DNA of 57,447 bases from Enhydrobacter sp. (GCA_026126105.1 JAHCJV010000033.1:1-57447), one strand, 5' to 3'. Shown: positions 42,336 to 51,800, numbered from the stretch's first letter. Translations and numbers: made by a program. The notes: generated by a model from the letters alone, not told the origin.

Positions 42336-43294
42336 CCGATCGTTATGCGCGCCAGACGGTCTTGGGCGAGATCGGTCCGGCGGGACAGGCGCGGCTTGCG
42401 GCGGCGTCGGTGCTGGTGGTCGGGGCGGGCGGATTGGGCTGCCCCGTGCTGCAATACCTCGCCGGCGCCGGTGTCGGGCGAATTGCCATCATCGATCATG
42501 ACACGGTCGAGGAGACCAACCTTCATCGCCAGCCGCTGTACGCGATGGGCGACATCGGCAATGCCAAAGCCGAAGCGGCCCGGGCGACGCTGCTCGGCTT
42601 CAACCCGCAGGTCGCGATCGAGGCCGTCGTCGAGCGCCTGACGCCCCAGAATGCAACCCGCCTGGTCGCGGCAGCCGACGTGATTGTCGACGCCGCAGAC
42701 AGCTTCGCCGTGAGCTACATCCTGAGCGATGCCTGTCAGGCGGCGAGGAAGCCTTTGGTCTCCGCCTCGGTGATCGGGCTGACGGGGTATGCTGGCGCCT
42801 TCTGCGGCGGCGGACCAAGCTATCGCGCAGTGTTTCCCGAGGTGTCGATCGACGGGGGGACGTGTGCGACGGTCGGCGTGCTGGGCACGGCCGTCGCAAT
42901 CCTGGGCAGCCTGCAGGCGCATCTCGTGCTGCATCTTCTGTTGGGCCTCGAGCCGACCGTGCTCGGCCGGGTCGTGACATTCGATGCAAAGCGCCTCGCG
43001 TTTGGCGGCTTCGGCTTCGAGGGCAGTCCCGAGCCGGATGCGGCGGTGCCGTTCATCGCCCCATCGGCGCTCCTGCCGGGCGACGTCGTGATCGATCTGC
43101 GCGGTGTCGAGGAGGCGCCCCGTCCTTACGCGGACGGTCGCAGGGTCGACGTTTCCGATATTGAGGAAATTGCCGAGGAACTTCCCGCGTCGCGTCGCAT
43201 TGTCCTTTGTTGCCGTAGCGGGCAGCGGGCCCTGATGGCAGCCGACCGACTGCGGGACAAGGGGTTGGATATCGCCCTCGTTGCATTGGGCTGA
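42332..43294 (+). CDS. thiF: ThiF/MoeB adenylyltransferase fused to a rhodanese domain
   Basis: A 320-residue protein. The E1-like domain (1-230) has the nucleotide loop VLVVGAGGLGCPVLQYLAG (28-46), DHDTVEETNLHRQ and TCATVGVLG with the conserved Cys178. Residues 245-320 form a rhodanese domain with active-site CCRSGQRA (C293/C294). It activates ThiS and probably hands it sulfur in one chain. The paired Cys-x-x-Cys zinc ligands of E. coli MoeB/ThiF are missing (the position reads PSYRAVFPE). The start overlaps the thiE stop by four bases. Confidence 0.92.
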   Translation: MTDRYARQTVLGEIGPAGQARLAAASVLVVGAGGLGCPVLQYLAGAGVGRIAIIDHDTVEETNLHRQPLYAMGDIGNAKAEAARATLLGFNPQVAIEAVVERLTPQNATRLVAAADVIVDAADSFAVSYILSDACQAARKPLVSASVIGLTGYAGAFCGGGPSYRAVFPEVSIDGGTCATVGVLGTAVAILGSLQAHLVLHLLLGLEPTVLGRVVTFDAKRLAFGGFGFEGSPEPDAAVPFIAPSALLPGDVVIDLRGVEEAPRPYADGRRVDVSDIEEIAEELPASRRIVLCCRSGQRALMAADRLRDKGLDIALVALG

Positions 43295-43302
43295 GGAGCT
43301 TC

Positions 43303-43548
43303 ATGATGGCGCATACGACGGATCAGACCGTGCTCAAGCACATCGAAGAACTCGTTGGCGAAGAGAAGACGCTCTATCACAAGGGCGAAATATCCGATGC
43401 CGAGAAGACACGGCTTGCCGCGATCAACGTCGAGCTGGATCGCTACTGGGACCTGCTCCGCCAGCGCCGCGCCTTGCGCGAGTTCGGCAAGAATCCGGAT
43501 GATGCCGAAGTGCGGCCGGCGAGGACCGTCGAGAACTATTCCGGCTGA
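43303..43548 (+). CDS. DUF2630 family protein
   Basis: An 81-residue, highly charged, helical protein with the DUF2630 pattern: VLKHIEELVGEEKTLY (residues 10-25), DRYWDLLRQRRALREFG (46-62) and a Glu-x-x-P-A-R-x-V-E-x-Y tail. Function unknown in the family. It starts 8 bases after thiF and may be read with the thi operon, although it has no known role in thiamine synthesis. ATG at 43306 is an equally possible start. Confidence 0.9.
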   Translation: MMAHTTDQTVLKHIEELVGEEKTLYHKGEISDAEKTRLAAINVELDRYWDLLRQRRALREFGKNPDDAEVRPARTVENYSG

Positions 43549-43583
43549 ACGGGTGCCTTTGCCATGACCCTCGCAGGCGCCGC

Positions 43584-44105
43584 TTAGTTGAGAAGGGCAG
43601 GACGGGTCTTGGCGAGCATGGCGGCATCCGCCTCGATCCACACGCGATGGCATGGCCGATCCGAGGCCTGGTGGAAGACCGCCGGCTCGACCGTGAAGCC
43701 GAGGCCTTGCAGCAACGACACGGCGCGCAGGTTCTGCGCATCGACGATGCTTTCGAGCCGCGTGTAGGACGCCAGCATCTCCGGCAGCACGATGATCGAC
43801 AGGGTCGCCAGGTCGTGCGGCGAGGTTTCGACTTCCTCGCACGTCAACAGCCAGAAGCGGCCCACTTCGAAATCCTGCGAAGTCGGTCCGACCCCCCATA
43901 ACGCGCAGGGCTGGCCTTCGCGATTGTGCGCGGCCCAGACCTCGGTGCTCGAGAGGAACGCGTTCAACAGATGGTCGAGGGCTTTTTGCTCGCCGTTGCG
44001 GTCGAATTCGACGTCGCCCGCATCCTCGTCTTCCATGGCGAGGGCAAGCATTGCTACATCTTTCGCGGTTGCCGGTTGAACACAGTAGCGCATCGCGGTC
44101 TCCAT
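43584..44105 (-). CDS. GNAT-like acetyltransferase of unknown substrate
   Basis: A 173-residue protein with a degenerate GNAT layout: an N-terminal strand-helix (MRYCVQPATAKDVAMLALAM), a WGVGPTSQDFEVGRFWLLT core, and a late LRAVSLLQGLGFTVEP block, which is the usual NxxAxxLYxKxGF-type motif of GNATs. The acetyl-CoA pyrophosphate loop (R/Q-x-x-G-x-G/A) is not clear, so activity is uncertain. The size and features resemble phage-encoded GNAT-like proteins. It is convergent with DUF2630 and lies upstream of nothing obvious on its strand. Confidence 0.62.
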   Translation of the reverse strand: METAMRYCVQPATAKDVAMLALAMEDEDAGDVEFDRNGEQKALDHLLNAFLSSTEVWAAHNREGQPCALWGVGPTSQDFEVGRFWLLTCEEVETSPHDLATLSIIVLPEMLASYTRLESIVDAQNLRAVSLLQGLGFTVEPAVFHQASDRPCHRVWIEADAAMLAKTRPALLN

Positions 44106-44162
44106 CTGTGTGGCCCGAGGGACTCAACAGCTGGGATGCAAATCCGTTCCGTCCGAAAATTC

Positions 44163-44633
44163 CTACTTCTTCTCCCAGCGCGCTGCTGCCTGGTCATCGG
44201 CGGCATGCGCTCCGACCCATTTCTCGCCCGTAGGGGTCTCCTCGAGTTTCCAGAATGGAGCCTTGGTCTTCAGCCAGTCGACGAGGAATTCACAGGCCTC
44301 GAAGGCGGCCTCGCGATGCGGCGAGCCGACTGCCACCAGCACGATCCGTTCGCCTGCTTCCATGCGTCCGTAGCGGTGCACGATCAGCGTTGCTTCCAGC
44401 GGCCAGCGGCGCCGTGCCTCGGCTTCGATCTCTTCGAGGGCAGTCTCCGTCATGCCGGGATAGTGCTCGAGCGTGAGCGCGTCGACCCGATCGCGATGGT
44501 AGCCCTCGCGCACATGTATCTCGCGCACCAGTCCGACGAATACCGCGAGCCCGCCAATGCGCTTATTGCCGCTGCTCAGGCGGTCGAGTTCGGTACCGAT
44601 GTCGAAATCCGCCTCCTGGACACGTATCGTCAT
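44163..44633 (-). CDS. moaE: Molybdopterin synthase catalytic subunit MoaE
   Basis: A 156-residue protein. Key blocks: GGLAVFVGLVREIHV (residues about 27-41), LTLEHYPGMTETALEEI, LIVHRYGRMEAGERIVLVAVGSPHREAAFEACEFLVDWLK (split) and APFWKLEETPTGEKWV with the catalytic Lys residues. With MoaD it converts cPMP to molybdopterin. ATG 44633 is 4 bases after the moaD stop; an in-frame upstream extension overlaps moaD and lacks family similarity. Confidence 0.95.
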   Translation of the reverse strand: MTIRVQEADFDIGTELDRLSSGNKRIGGLAVFVGLVREIHVREGYHRDRVDALTLEHYPGMTETALEEIEAEARRRWPLEATLIVHRYGRMEAGERIVLVAVGSPHREAAFEACEFLVDWLKTKAPFWKLEETPTGEKWVGAHAADDQAAARWEKK

Positions 44634-44637
44634 GGCG

Positions 44638-44889
44638 TCAGCCCCCGGTAAAGGGCGGAAAGAACGCGACCTCGCGTGCGCCCGCAATTCCGACATCGAA
44701 GGTCGCGGTGCGTTTGTCGACAGCCGCACCGAAAGCAGCGCCTTCGGCGAGCGCCTCGGCGTGGCCGTCGCTTCGCGCGCGCAGCCAAGTCACGAGATCG
44801 CCCACGGTGCGCACCTCGGCGGGCGGGTCGATCTCTTCCTCGGCCACGCCCACGGTGCGCTTCATCCAGGCGAAGTATCGCACCTTCAT
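44638..44889 (-). CDS. moaD: Molybdopterin synthase sulfur carrier subunit MoaD
   Basis: An 83-residue ubiquitin-fold protein ending in FFPPFTGG; the terminal Gly-Gly carries the thiocarboxylate used by MoaE. The N-terminus MKVRYFAWMKRTVGV matches the family. Start ATG 44889 overlaps the pgsA stop as ATGA. Genes moaD and moaE form a tight pair behind pgsA. Confidence 0.95.
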   Translation of the reverse strand: MKVRYFAWMKRTVGVAEEEIDPPAEVRTVGDLVTWLRARSDGHAEALAEGAAFGAAVDKRTATFDVGIAGAREVAFFPPFTGG

Positions 44890-45455
44890 TCGGCAGCTCC
44901 CGGGGGTGTGTCTTCCGCCATGTGGCGCAGGCCAGTACGCAGGTAATCGTAGCCCGTGATCAATGTGAGCCCTGCCGCGATCCAGATCGCCCAGAGGCCG
45001 AGTACGGTAACTAGCGGTGAGGCGGCGTCGCCGACCAGCAGCAAGGCGATCGCGATCATCTGCACCGCGGTCTTCCATTTGGCGAGCTGGCTTACCGGCA
45101 AGCCGACCCGCAGCTCGGCCAGGAATTCGCGCAATCCCGACACCAGAATTTCCCGCGCCAGAATGATCAGCGCGGCGAGCACATGAACGCCTTGCAGGGG
45201 GCCGAGATCCACCAGCATCAGCAGCGCCGCAGCCACCAGGAGCTTGTCCGCGATCGGGTCGAGGAATCGGCCGAGGCGCGAGATCTGATGGTAGCGGCGC
45301 GCGATGTAGCCGTCGAAGTAGTCCGTGATGCCTGCGGCGACGAACAGGCTCATCGACAGCCATTGCGACCAGCCGCGGTCGAGCCAGAAGCAGGCCACGA
45401 CCAGCGGAATGGCGGCGATGCGCGACAGCGTGAGGATATTGGCGGTGTTCAGCAT
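44886..45455 (-). CDS. pgsA: CDP-diacylglycerol--glycerol-3-phosphate 3-phosphatidyltransferase
   Basis: A 189-residue membrane enzyme making phosphatidylglycerol phosphate. The CDP-alcohol phosphotransferase motif DG-x2-AR-x8-G-x3-D-x3-D is present as DGYIARRYHQISRLGRFLDPIADK (about residues 48-71). Four to five hydrophobic helices are visible, and LAREILVSGLREFLAEL is typical of PgsA. It follows uvrC by 57 bases and overlaps moaD. PG is also the lipid donor for Lgt. Confidence 0.95.
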   Translation of the reverse strand: MLNTANILTLSRIAAIPLVVACFWLDRGWSQWLSMSLFVAAGITDYFDGYIARRYHQISRLGRFLDPIADKLLVAAALLMLVDLGPLQGVHVLAALIILAREILVSGLREFLAELRVGLPVSQLAKWKTAVQMIAIALLLVGDAASPLVTVLGLWAIWIAAGLTLITGYDYLRTGLRHMAEDTPPGAAE

Positions 45456-45512
45456 GCGAGGCCGGCACCTTACGGCGCGTCGTTACGCATTGTCACCCGT
45501 AGCGGGAATGCC

Positions 45513-47417
45513 CTACCGGCCGCCCCGGAAATGATCGTGTATCTTCTGTGCCAGCGCATCGGAAATGCCGGCCACTGCCTTGATGTCTTCAAGGGTCGCC
45601 GCACCCACCGCGCGAGCACTGCCGAAATGATGCAGCAGCGCGCGCTTGCGGGAGGCGCCGATGCCCGGCACCTCATCGAGTGTGGAGCGCGTGAGGTCAC
45701 CGGCGCGGCGCGTGCGATGCGTGCCAATGGCAAACCGGTGTGCTTCGTCGCGCAGCCGCTGGAGGAAGTAGAGCACCGGATCGCGGGGCTCGAGCGTAAA
45801 GGGCGGCTTGCCCGGTATGAAGAAGCGCTCGCGCCCGGCGTCCCGGTCCGGTCCCTTGGCGATGCCGACGATGGCGATATCCTCCAGGCCGAGCTCGGTC
45901 AGCACCTGGCGCGCGACTTCGAGCTGGCCCTGGCCGCCGTCGATCAGCACGAGATCCGGCCAGTGCTCCTCGTCGCGTTCGGGATTCTCCTTGAGCGCAC
46001 GGCCGAAGCGGCGCGACAGCACCTCGCGCATCATGGCGAAGTCGTCGCCGGCCGCGCCCTCGGTCTTGATATTGAACTTGCGGTAGCTGTTCTTGATGAA
46101 GCCCTCGGGTCCAGCCACGATCATCGCACCGATCGGCGCCGCGCCCTGGATATGGCTGTTGTCGTAGACCTCGACCCGTTCGGGCGGCGCATCGAGGTTG
46201 AACACGCGCGCCACGCCCTCGAGAAGCTGGCGCTGGGTGCCGCGCTCGGCCAGACGGCGTGCCAACGCCTCGCGCGCGTTGTTCACGGCCTGGTCGAGCG
46301 CGTCCTTCTGGTCGCCGCGCCTGGGGGTCCGAATCTCGACCTTGTGCTCTGCCCGGATCGCCAGTGCGCTTTCCATCAGTTCGCGCTCGTCGAGATCGTG
46401 GCTGGTCAGGATCAGCTTCGGCGCCGGGCGTGCCTCGTAGAACTGGCCGATGAACGCGGTCAGGACGGCGGGCGGATCGAGTTCCTTGGCATGGCTGGGA
46501 AAGTAGGCACGATTGCCGAGGTTCTGGCCTGCGCGCAGGAAAAAGACCTGGATGCAGACTTGGCCGCTGTCGGCATGAGCGGCGAATATATCCGCCTCGT
46601 CGATCGAATGGAGGCTGATCGACTGATGCGATTGTATATGGGCCAAGGCGCGAATGCGGTCGCGGAGAACGGCCGCCTGCTCGAAATGCAGGTCGTTCGA
46701 CGCCGCTTCCATTCGCTCGGAAAGCGCCTGCTGGACCTCGCGGTTGCGCCCGCCGAGGAAGTCGCGCACCTCGTTCACGATGGTGCCGTACTCCGGCGTG
46801 TCGATCCGTCCGACGCATGGCGCCGTGCAGCGCTTGATCTGGTACTGCAGGCAGGGTCTGGTGCGGGTCGAAAACACTCCATCAGAGCAGGATCGCAGCG
46901 GAAAGGCGCGCTGGAGCGCGTAGAGCGTTCGATTGACGGCCGTGGCCGAGGCAAAGGGGCCGAAATATTCGTTGGCCGGCTCGCGAGTTCCGCGATGCTT
47001 GGCGAGCTGCGGCCATTCCGTATCCCGGCGAATGACGATGTAGGGGAAAGACTTGTCGTCGCGCAGCAGAACATTGAAGCGCGGCCGAAAGCGCTTGATG
47101 AGGTTGTTTTCGAGTAGCAAGGCCTCGGCCTCGCTGTCGGTGACGACGAATTCCATGTTGCGGGTGCTGGAAACCATCCGCAGCAGGCGGTTCTCGAGCC
47201 GGGTCGGCTGGGTGTACGCGGCGACGCGACTGCGCAGGGAGCGGGCCTTGCCGACATAGAGCACCTCTCCGTCGGCCCCGATCATCCGGTAGACCCCCGG
47301 CTTCCTGGGCAGAGTGCGCACGAATTCGCCGATTGTCCGCATTCCGTCGGCGAGCGTCCCGCCCCCGGGGAGCGAGTCCTCGCTCGGCTTGATGTCAGCG
47401 TTGGCTTCGTGGGTCAC
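45513..47417 (-). CDS. uvrC: Excinuclease ABC subunit C
   Basis: A 634-residue nucleotide-excision-repair nuclease. Domains in order: GIY-YIG 3' nuclease (GVYRMIGADGEVLYVGKARSL, residues about 40-60), UvrB-binding UVR motif (about 225-260), the RNase H-like 5' nuclease with VEVYDNSHIQGAAPIGAMIV and DLVLIDGGQGQLEVA, and a C-terminal helix-hairpin-helix pair (LDEVPGIGASRKRALLHHFG, then IKAVAGISDALAQKI). All catalytic blocks look intact. It leads the uvrC-pgsA-moaD-moaE operon. Confidence 0.96.
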   Translation of the reverse strand: MTHEANADIKPSEDSLPGGGTLADGMRTIGEFVRTLPRKPGVYRMIGADGEVLYVGKARSLRSRVAAYTQPTRLENRLLRMVSSTRNMEFVVTDSEAEALLLENNLIKRFRPRFNVLLRDDKSFPYIVIRRDTEWPQLAKHRGTREPANEYFGPFASATAVNRTLYALQRAFPLRSCSDGVFSTRTRPCLQYQIKRCTAPCVGRIDTPEYGTIVNEVRDFLGGRNREVQQALSERMEAASNDLHFEQAAVLRDRIRALAHIQSHQSISLHSIDEADIFAAHADSGQVCIQVFFLRAGQNLGNRAYFPSHAKELDPPAVLTAFIGQFYEARPAPKLILTSHDLDERELMESALAIRAEHKVEIRTPRRGDQKDALDQAVNNAREALARRLAERGTQRQLLEGVARVFNLDAPPERVEVYDNSHIQGAAPIGAMIVAGPEGFIKNSYRKFNIKTEGAAGDDFAMMREVLSRRFGRALKENPERDEEHWPDLVLIDGGQGQLEVARQVLTELGLEDIAIVGIAKGPDRDAGRERFFIPGKPPFTLEPRDPVLYFLQRLRDEAHRFAIGTHRTRRAGDLTRSTLDEVPGIGASRKRALLHHFGSARAVGAATLEDIKAVAGISDALAQKIHDHFRGGR

Positions 47418-47489
47418 GACGGGGATGTGGGGAAGTCTGTGAAAAAGCCCAAGGGGCGCCTGCCGTTACACGGACGTCACCATATTGAC

Positions 47490-47540
47490 TCAATGTATAC
47501 AGGGTGGCAGTCGCCTGCCACCCTGGATGTAACATATTGA
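47490..47540. repeat. Long imperfect palindrome between phoH and uvrC
   Basis: The core is a perfect 11-base stem CAGGGTGGCAG (47500-47510), loop TCGC, CTGCCACCCTG (47515-47525). The flanks TCAATGTATA on the left and TGTAACATATTGA on the right also pair imperfectly. It lies between the phoH stop and the uvrC start. No T-run follows on either strand, so it is not a standard terminator. It could be a protein-binding site, a mobile palindromic element or a Rho-assisted end of phoH. Confidence 0.6.
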
Positions 47541-47654
47541 TCGCGCTGCATTATTCGATGCCACGGAAGGGCAAACAAATCGCGTGCGATCCAAAATGTT
47601 CCGCATTTGATCCATTCCGCCGGAACGCTCGGATCTGTGGATAAATCTGGGGAC

Positions 47655-48380
47655 TCAGAGCACCGAGAGCATCCTCCCCACCAGCGGATGACGTACCACA
47701 TCCATATCGGCAAGTCGCACGACCGCGACGTCCTCGAAGCCTTCGAGGCGCTGGGCAATGGAGGCCAGCCCCGACAATTCTGGCAGCAGGTCGGTCTGGT
47801 CGGGATCCCCCGTCATGACCATGGTGGAATGCCACCCCAGACGCGTCAGCAGCATCTTGAGCTGTCCGTAAGTGCAGTTCTGCGCCTCGTCGATCAGAAC
47901 GAAGCTGTTGTTCAGGGTGCGACCCCGCATGAAGGCAACCGGCGCGATCTCAATCAGTCCATCGTCCAGGTGCTGACGCAGTCGCTTGGCGCCCAGCCGG
48001 TCGTTGAGCGCATCCCATAGGGGCCGCAGATACGGATCGAGCTTCTCGCGCATGTCACCGGGGAGGAACCCCAGATTCTCGCCGGCCTCCACGGCGGGGC
48101 GGCTCAGCACGATGCGTGAGACTGTGCCGGCGTCCAGAGCCTCGACAGCGGCGGAAATTGCCAGGTAGGTCTTGCCCGTGCCGGCAGGGCCGACCGCTAT
48201 GGTCAGCGGCTTGGTCTCTATCGCTTCCATCAAGAGACGCTGGTTGTCGCTGCGCGGGCGGATTTTGCGCAGATAGCTCTGCTCGCGATCGTTGGCCGGA
48301 GTCTGCTCGAAGACGAGATTGTGAATGCGGGCGCCTTCGATGGCGTGAAGCTTGGCGCGGCGGGTGGCGCGTTTGGCCAT
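47655..48380 (-). CDS. phoH: PhoH family ATPase
   Basis: A 241-residue P-loop protein. Walker A is GPAGTGKTYLA (about residues 63-73). The family blocks ENLGFLPGDMREKLDPYLRPL and FMRGRTLNNSFVLIDEAQNC (split; Walker B LIDEAQN), and the MTGDPDQTDL motif, are all present. It belongs to the short PhoH form without KH domain, often annotated as phosphate-starvation inducible; RNA-related functions are suspected. It is read leftward behind a terminator-bearing leader region. Confidence 0.94.
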   Translation of the reverse strand: MAKRATRRAKLHAIEGARIHNLVFEQTPANDREQSYLRKIRPRSDNQRLLMEAIETKPLTIAVGPAGTGKTYLAISAAVEALDAGTVSRIVLSRPAVEAGENLGFLPGDMREKLDPYLRPLWDALNDRLGAKRLRQHLDDGLIEIAPVAFMRGRTLNNSFVLIDEAQNCTYGQLKMLLTRLGWHSTMVMTGDPDQTDLLPELSGLASIAQRLEGFEDVAVVRLADMDVVRHPLVGRMLSVL

Positions 48381-48429
48381 ATTCCTACTCCGGTGTCAGA
48401 GGCTGCAGAACGGGAGCGGTCGCCCACAA

Positions 48430-48456
48430 CAAAAACGCCTCCGTGGGACGGAGGCG
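48430..48456 (-). terminator. Intrinsic terminator upstream of phoH on the minus strand
   Basis: On the minus strand, CGCCTCCGT-CCC-ACGGAGGCG (9-base perfect stem, 48456-48436) is followed directly by TTTTTGTTG. It ends about 50 bases before the phoH ATG. As no protein-coding gene lies just upstream on that strand, it must end a small RNA or act as an attenuator in the phoH leader. Confidence 0.78.
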
Positions 48457-48583
48457 CGGACGATCGGCAGGGGAGCTGAGGGTGAAGTTCACAAGCCACG
48501 CGGTGGATCGACCACCGGTGATCTGGACTCCGTCGGGGTACGTCGACCTCGAACGGATGGGCACCTCCTTCAGCTAGAGTCAA
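48457..48583 (-). ncRNA. Candidate small RNA or attenuated leader upstream of phoH
   Basis: The minus-strand segment between about 48583 and the terminator can fold. CGGTGG-TCGAT-CCACCG forms a 6-base stem and GTCG....CGAC pairs further upstream. It also contains GAAGGAGGTG, which could be a ribosome-binding site for a leader peptide or an anti-SD element, but no ATG follows at proper distance. I do not recognise an Rfam family. The strongest evidence for a discrete RNA is the perfect terminator at its 3' end. Confidence 0.42.
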
Positions 48584-48803
48584 AACTTAGCTCGAATGCC
48601 ACAAGCGGGCTACAATATTTATGGTAGCAACCGAATGTTCACATCGGAAGGCACCATCCGTTTGGAGACGCACCGGTGACGATGCGCAGCGCAATCGCCG
48701 CCAATTGACAGCGAGCGGCGCAAGAATTCACCCTTCGCGCACGAATCCAGGCAACCTTCCCAATTCGCAAACGTTTGGCCGCGTCGGTCCGGAGTGGAGA
48801 CTT
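48584..48803. other. Upstream region of the hybrid kinase gene
   Basis: No supported gene. The frame of the kinase gene stays open leftward for 61 codons, but that stretch has no family similarity and no Shine-Dalgarno. A TTGACA occurs at 48705-48710 without a good -10 partner. The left end (about 48585-48625) is AT-rich and is the likely promoter zone for the leftward phoH leader transcript. Confidence 0.4.
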
Positions 48804-51800
48804 ATGGCAGACACAGGATCAGGACGAGCGCCGGTCCATAGCGAGCGGCTCTTCCTGGGTCAGAGCGAACTCGCCGGATTGATGCGTACGCTCGATTGGG
48901 CGGCGACACCGCTGGGGCCACCCGCCGGCTGGCCGGATGCTTTGAAGACTGCCGTTCGCATCATGCTCACCTCCCGCCAGCCGATCTGGATCGGCTGGGG
49001 CCGCGAGCTCACTTACCTTTACAACGACCCTTACAAGTCCATCATCGGCGGCAAACATCCAAGAGCTTTGGGCCGGCCTACATCCGAGGTCTGGCGCGAG
49101 ATCTGGAGCGATATCAGCCCGATGCTCGCCACGGCGATGGCCGGCGACGCCGGCACATACGTCGAGGAGCAGCTCCTCATCATGGAGCGCAATGGCTACC
49201 CGGAGGAAACCTACTACACATTTTCGTACAGCCCCATTCCGACGGACGACGGCACGGTTGGCGGGATCATTTGCGCCAACACCGACGACACGCAGCGGGT
49301 GGTCGGCGAGCGACAGATCGCACTGCTTCGGGAATTGGCCGCGCGGGCTGGGGAGGCACGCTCGTGGCAGCAAGCCTGCGACCGGAGCATCGAGGCGCTC
49401 GCGAGCAACACCCGCGACGTGACGTTTGCGGCGCTCTACATGATAGAACCCGGCGGCGACTCGGCCGCGCTCGCGAGCGCCACGGGTCTACGGCGGGACG
49501 ACCGGTCGCTGCCGCCATCCCTATCACTCGCTTCGTCGCACCCGTGGCCGATCGCCGAGCTGATGCGCGAGCCCAAGGCCAGGCATGTTGTCGACCTGGA
49601 GAAGATTCTCGGTGACGGTCGGCCGAAGGGCGCATGGCAACGACCCTCGACCAGCGCTGCCGTTCTCCCCATCGCGGCAAGCGGCGAGACCGGACGTACC
49701 GGCGTCCTGATTGTCGGGCTAAGTCCTGTCCGCCTTTACGACGACAATTATGCCGGCTTCCTCGACCTGGTTGCAGGTCAGATCGCGGCCGTGATCGCCA
49801 ATGCCGACGCTTACGACCAGGAAAGGCGGCGGGCCGAGGCCTTGGCCGAAATCGACCGGGCGAAGACGGCGTTCTTCTCCAACATTAGCCACGAATTCCG
49901 GACGCCCCTTACGCTTATGCTCGGTCCCCTCGAAGAAGTCCTGGCGAGGCCTGCCAACGCGCTGCCGCCGCCGGATCGAGCGTTGGTTTCGACCGCGCAT
50001 CGCAACGGTGTCCGCCTCCTGAGGATGGTCAATTCGCTGCTCGATTATTCGCGGCTCGAAGCGGGAAAAGCCCAGGCGCGCTACGAACCGATCGATCTCG
50101 CTGCCTTCTCGGCCGAACTCGCCTCGACCTTCCGATCGGCTATCGATCGCGCCGGCCTGGCGCTGCATCTCGACGTGCATTCGCTGTCGCATCCGACCTA
50201 TGTCGATCGGGACATGTGGGAAAAGGTGGTGCTCAACCTCCTGTCCAATGCACTGAAATTCACCTTCGAAGGCGAAATCTCGGTCGCGCTGCGCGCCAGT
50301 GCCGACGACAGCGCAGCCGAGCTGGTCGTACGCGACACCGGCACCGGCATTCCCGCCTCCGAGCTGCCGCATCTCTTCGAGCGCTTCCACCGCGTCGAAG
50401 GCGCCCGGGGCCGCAGCATCGAAGGCAGCGGCATCGGGCTCGCGCTGGTGCAGGAGCTGGTCAGGCTGCATGGCGGCGTGATCACGGTCGAAAGCGCCGT
50501 CGGCGAGGGCAGCACCTTTACGGTTCGGATTCCCTTTGGAGCCGGGCATCTGCCGGCCGATCGGCTGTTGCAAACGCGCGACCACCCGCAGCCATCTCCC
50601 GTGCGGGCCGAGGCCTATGTCCAGGAAGCCGTGGGCTGGCTGGACGGTGAAGCGCCGGCGGTCGAAGCGCCAGCGGCCTCCGGAGCGCAGGACCTCGTGG
50701 CCGCACCGACTGCGGCTGCCGGGCAGGGACGCCTCGTCCTGCTTGCTGACGACAATCTCGACATGCGTCGCTATGTCGAGCGCCTGCTCGGCGCCGCGGG
50801 ATATCGCGTGCATATGGTGGCGGACGGCCAGGCCGCGGTCGAGATGGCGCACAAGCTAAAGCCCGATCTCATCCTGTCCGACGTGATGATGCCGCGGCTC
50901 GACGGCTACGGCCTGCTGACGGCGGTGCGCAGGGACCCGGCGCTCAAGGATATCCCCGTCATCCTGCTGTCGGCGCGTGCCGGGGAGGAAGCGAAAGTCG
51001 ACGGGCTGCGCGCCGGTGCGGACGACTATCTCACCAAGCCGTTCTCGGCGCGCGAGCTGCTGGCGCGGGTAGAGACCAATCTCAACATGGCACGCTCGCG
51101 CCGGGAAACGGCGCGAGTCCTGCAGGAGGAGAAGCAGGTCCTCGAGCTTCTTAACGAGGTGGGCACGGCCGTTGCCGCAGAACTCGATCTCGAACGGGCG
51201 GTACAAGTCGTGACCGATGCGGCGACGCGGCTGTCGGGCGCCGCCTTTGGCGCATTCTTCTACAACGTGATCGACGATTCGGGTGAATCCTATACGCTCT
51301 ACACGCTGTCAGGCGCCAAGCGTGAGGCCTTCTCGAAGTTTCCGATGCCGCGGAACACCCAGGTCTTCGCGCCGACGTTCAAGGGCGAAGGCATCGTGCG
51401 GTCCGGCGACATCACCAGGGATCCCCGTTTCGGCAAGAACCCGCCGTATCACGGCCAACCCAAGGGCCATCTCCCGGTCGCCAGCTATCTTGCCGTCCCG
51501 GTCGTGTCGCGCACGGGCGAAGTGCTGGGCGGCTTGTTCTTCGGTCATCCGAAGCCCGACGTCTTCGACGCGCGGGCAGAGCGAATCGTGGCGGCGATCG
51601 CCGTGCAGTCCGCAATCGCGATCGACAAGGCAAAGCTCTACCGTGCCGCACAGGACGAGATACGGCGCCGTCGCGCGGTCGAGGAAGCCTTGCGCGATAA
51701 CGAGCGGACCCTCGAGACCAGGGTCGCCGAGCGCACGGCGGAGCTTGCCGACGCGAACGCGCAGCTGATCCGGGAAGCCGAGGAGCGCGCCCGTGCCGAG

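Noticed and set aside
45183..47117. A 644-codon open frame antisense to uvrC and pgsA
   Set aside because: UvrC and PgsA are unmistakable on the other strand; the antisense frame has no motifs and no ribosome-binding site.
48230..48583. Possible small protein on the minus strand overlapping phoH
   Set aside because: It starts at TTG without a fitting Shine-Dalgarno, runs through the terminator hairpin into phoH in another frame, and resembles no family; a structured RNA is a better reading.
48705..48732. TTGACA as a promoter of the hybrid kinase gene
   Set aside because: No acceptable -10 box lies 15-19 bases downstream.
48621..48803. 61-residue N-terminal extension of the giant kinase
   Set aside because: No domain similarity and no ribosome-binding site, whereas ATG 48804 has GGAGTGGAG and starts the conserved PAS-like region.
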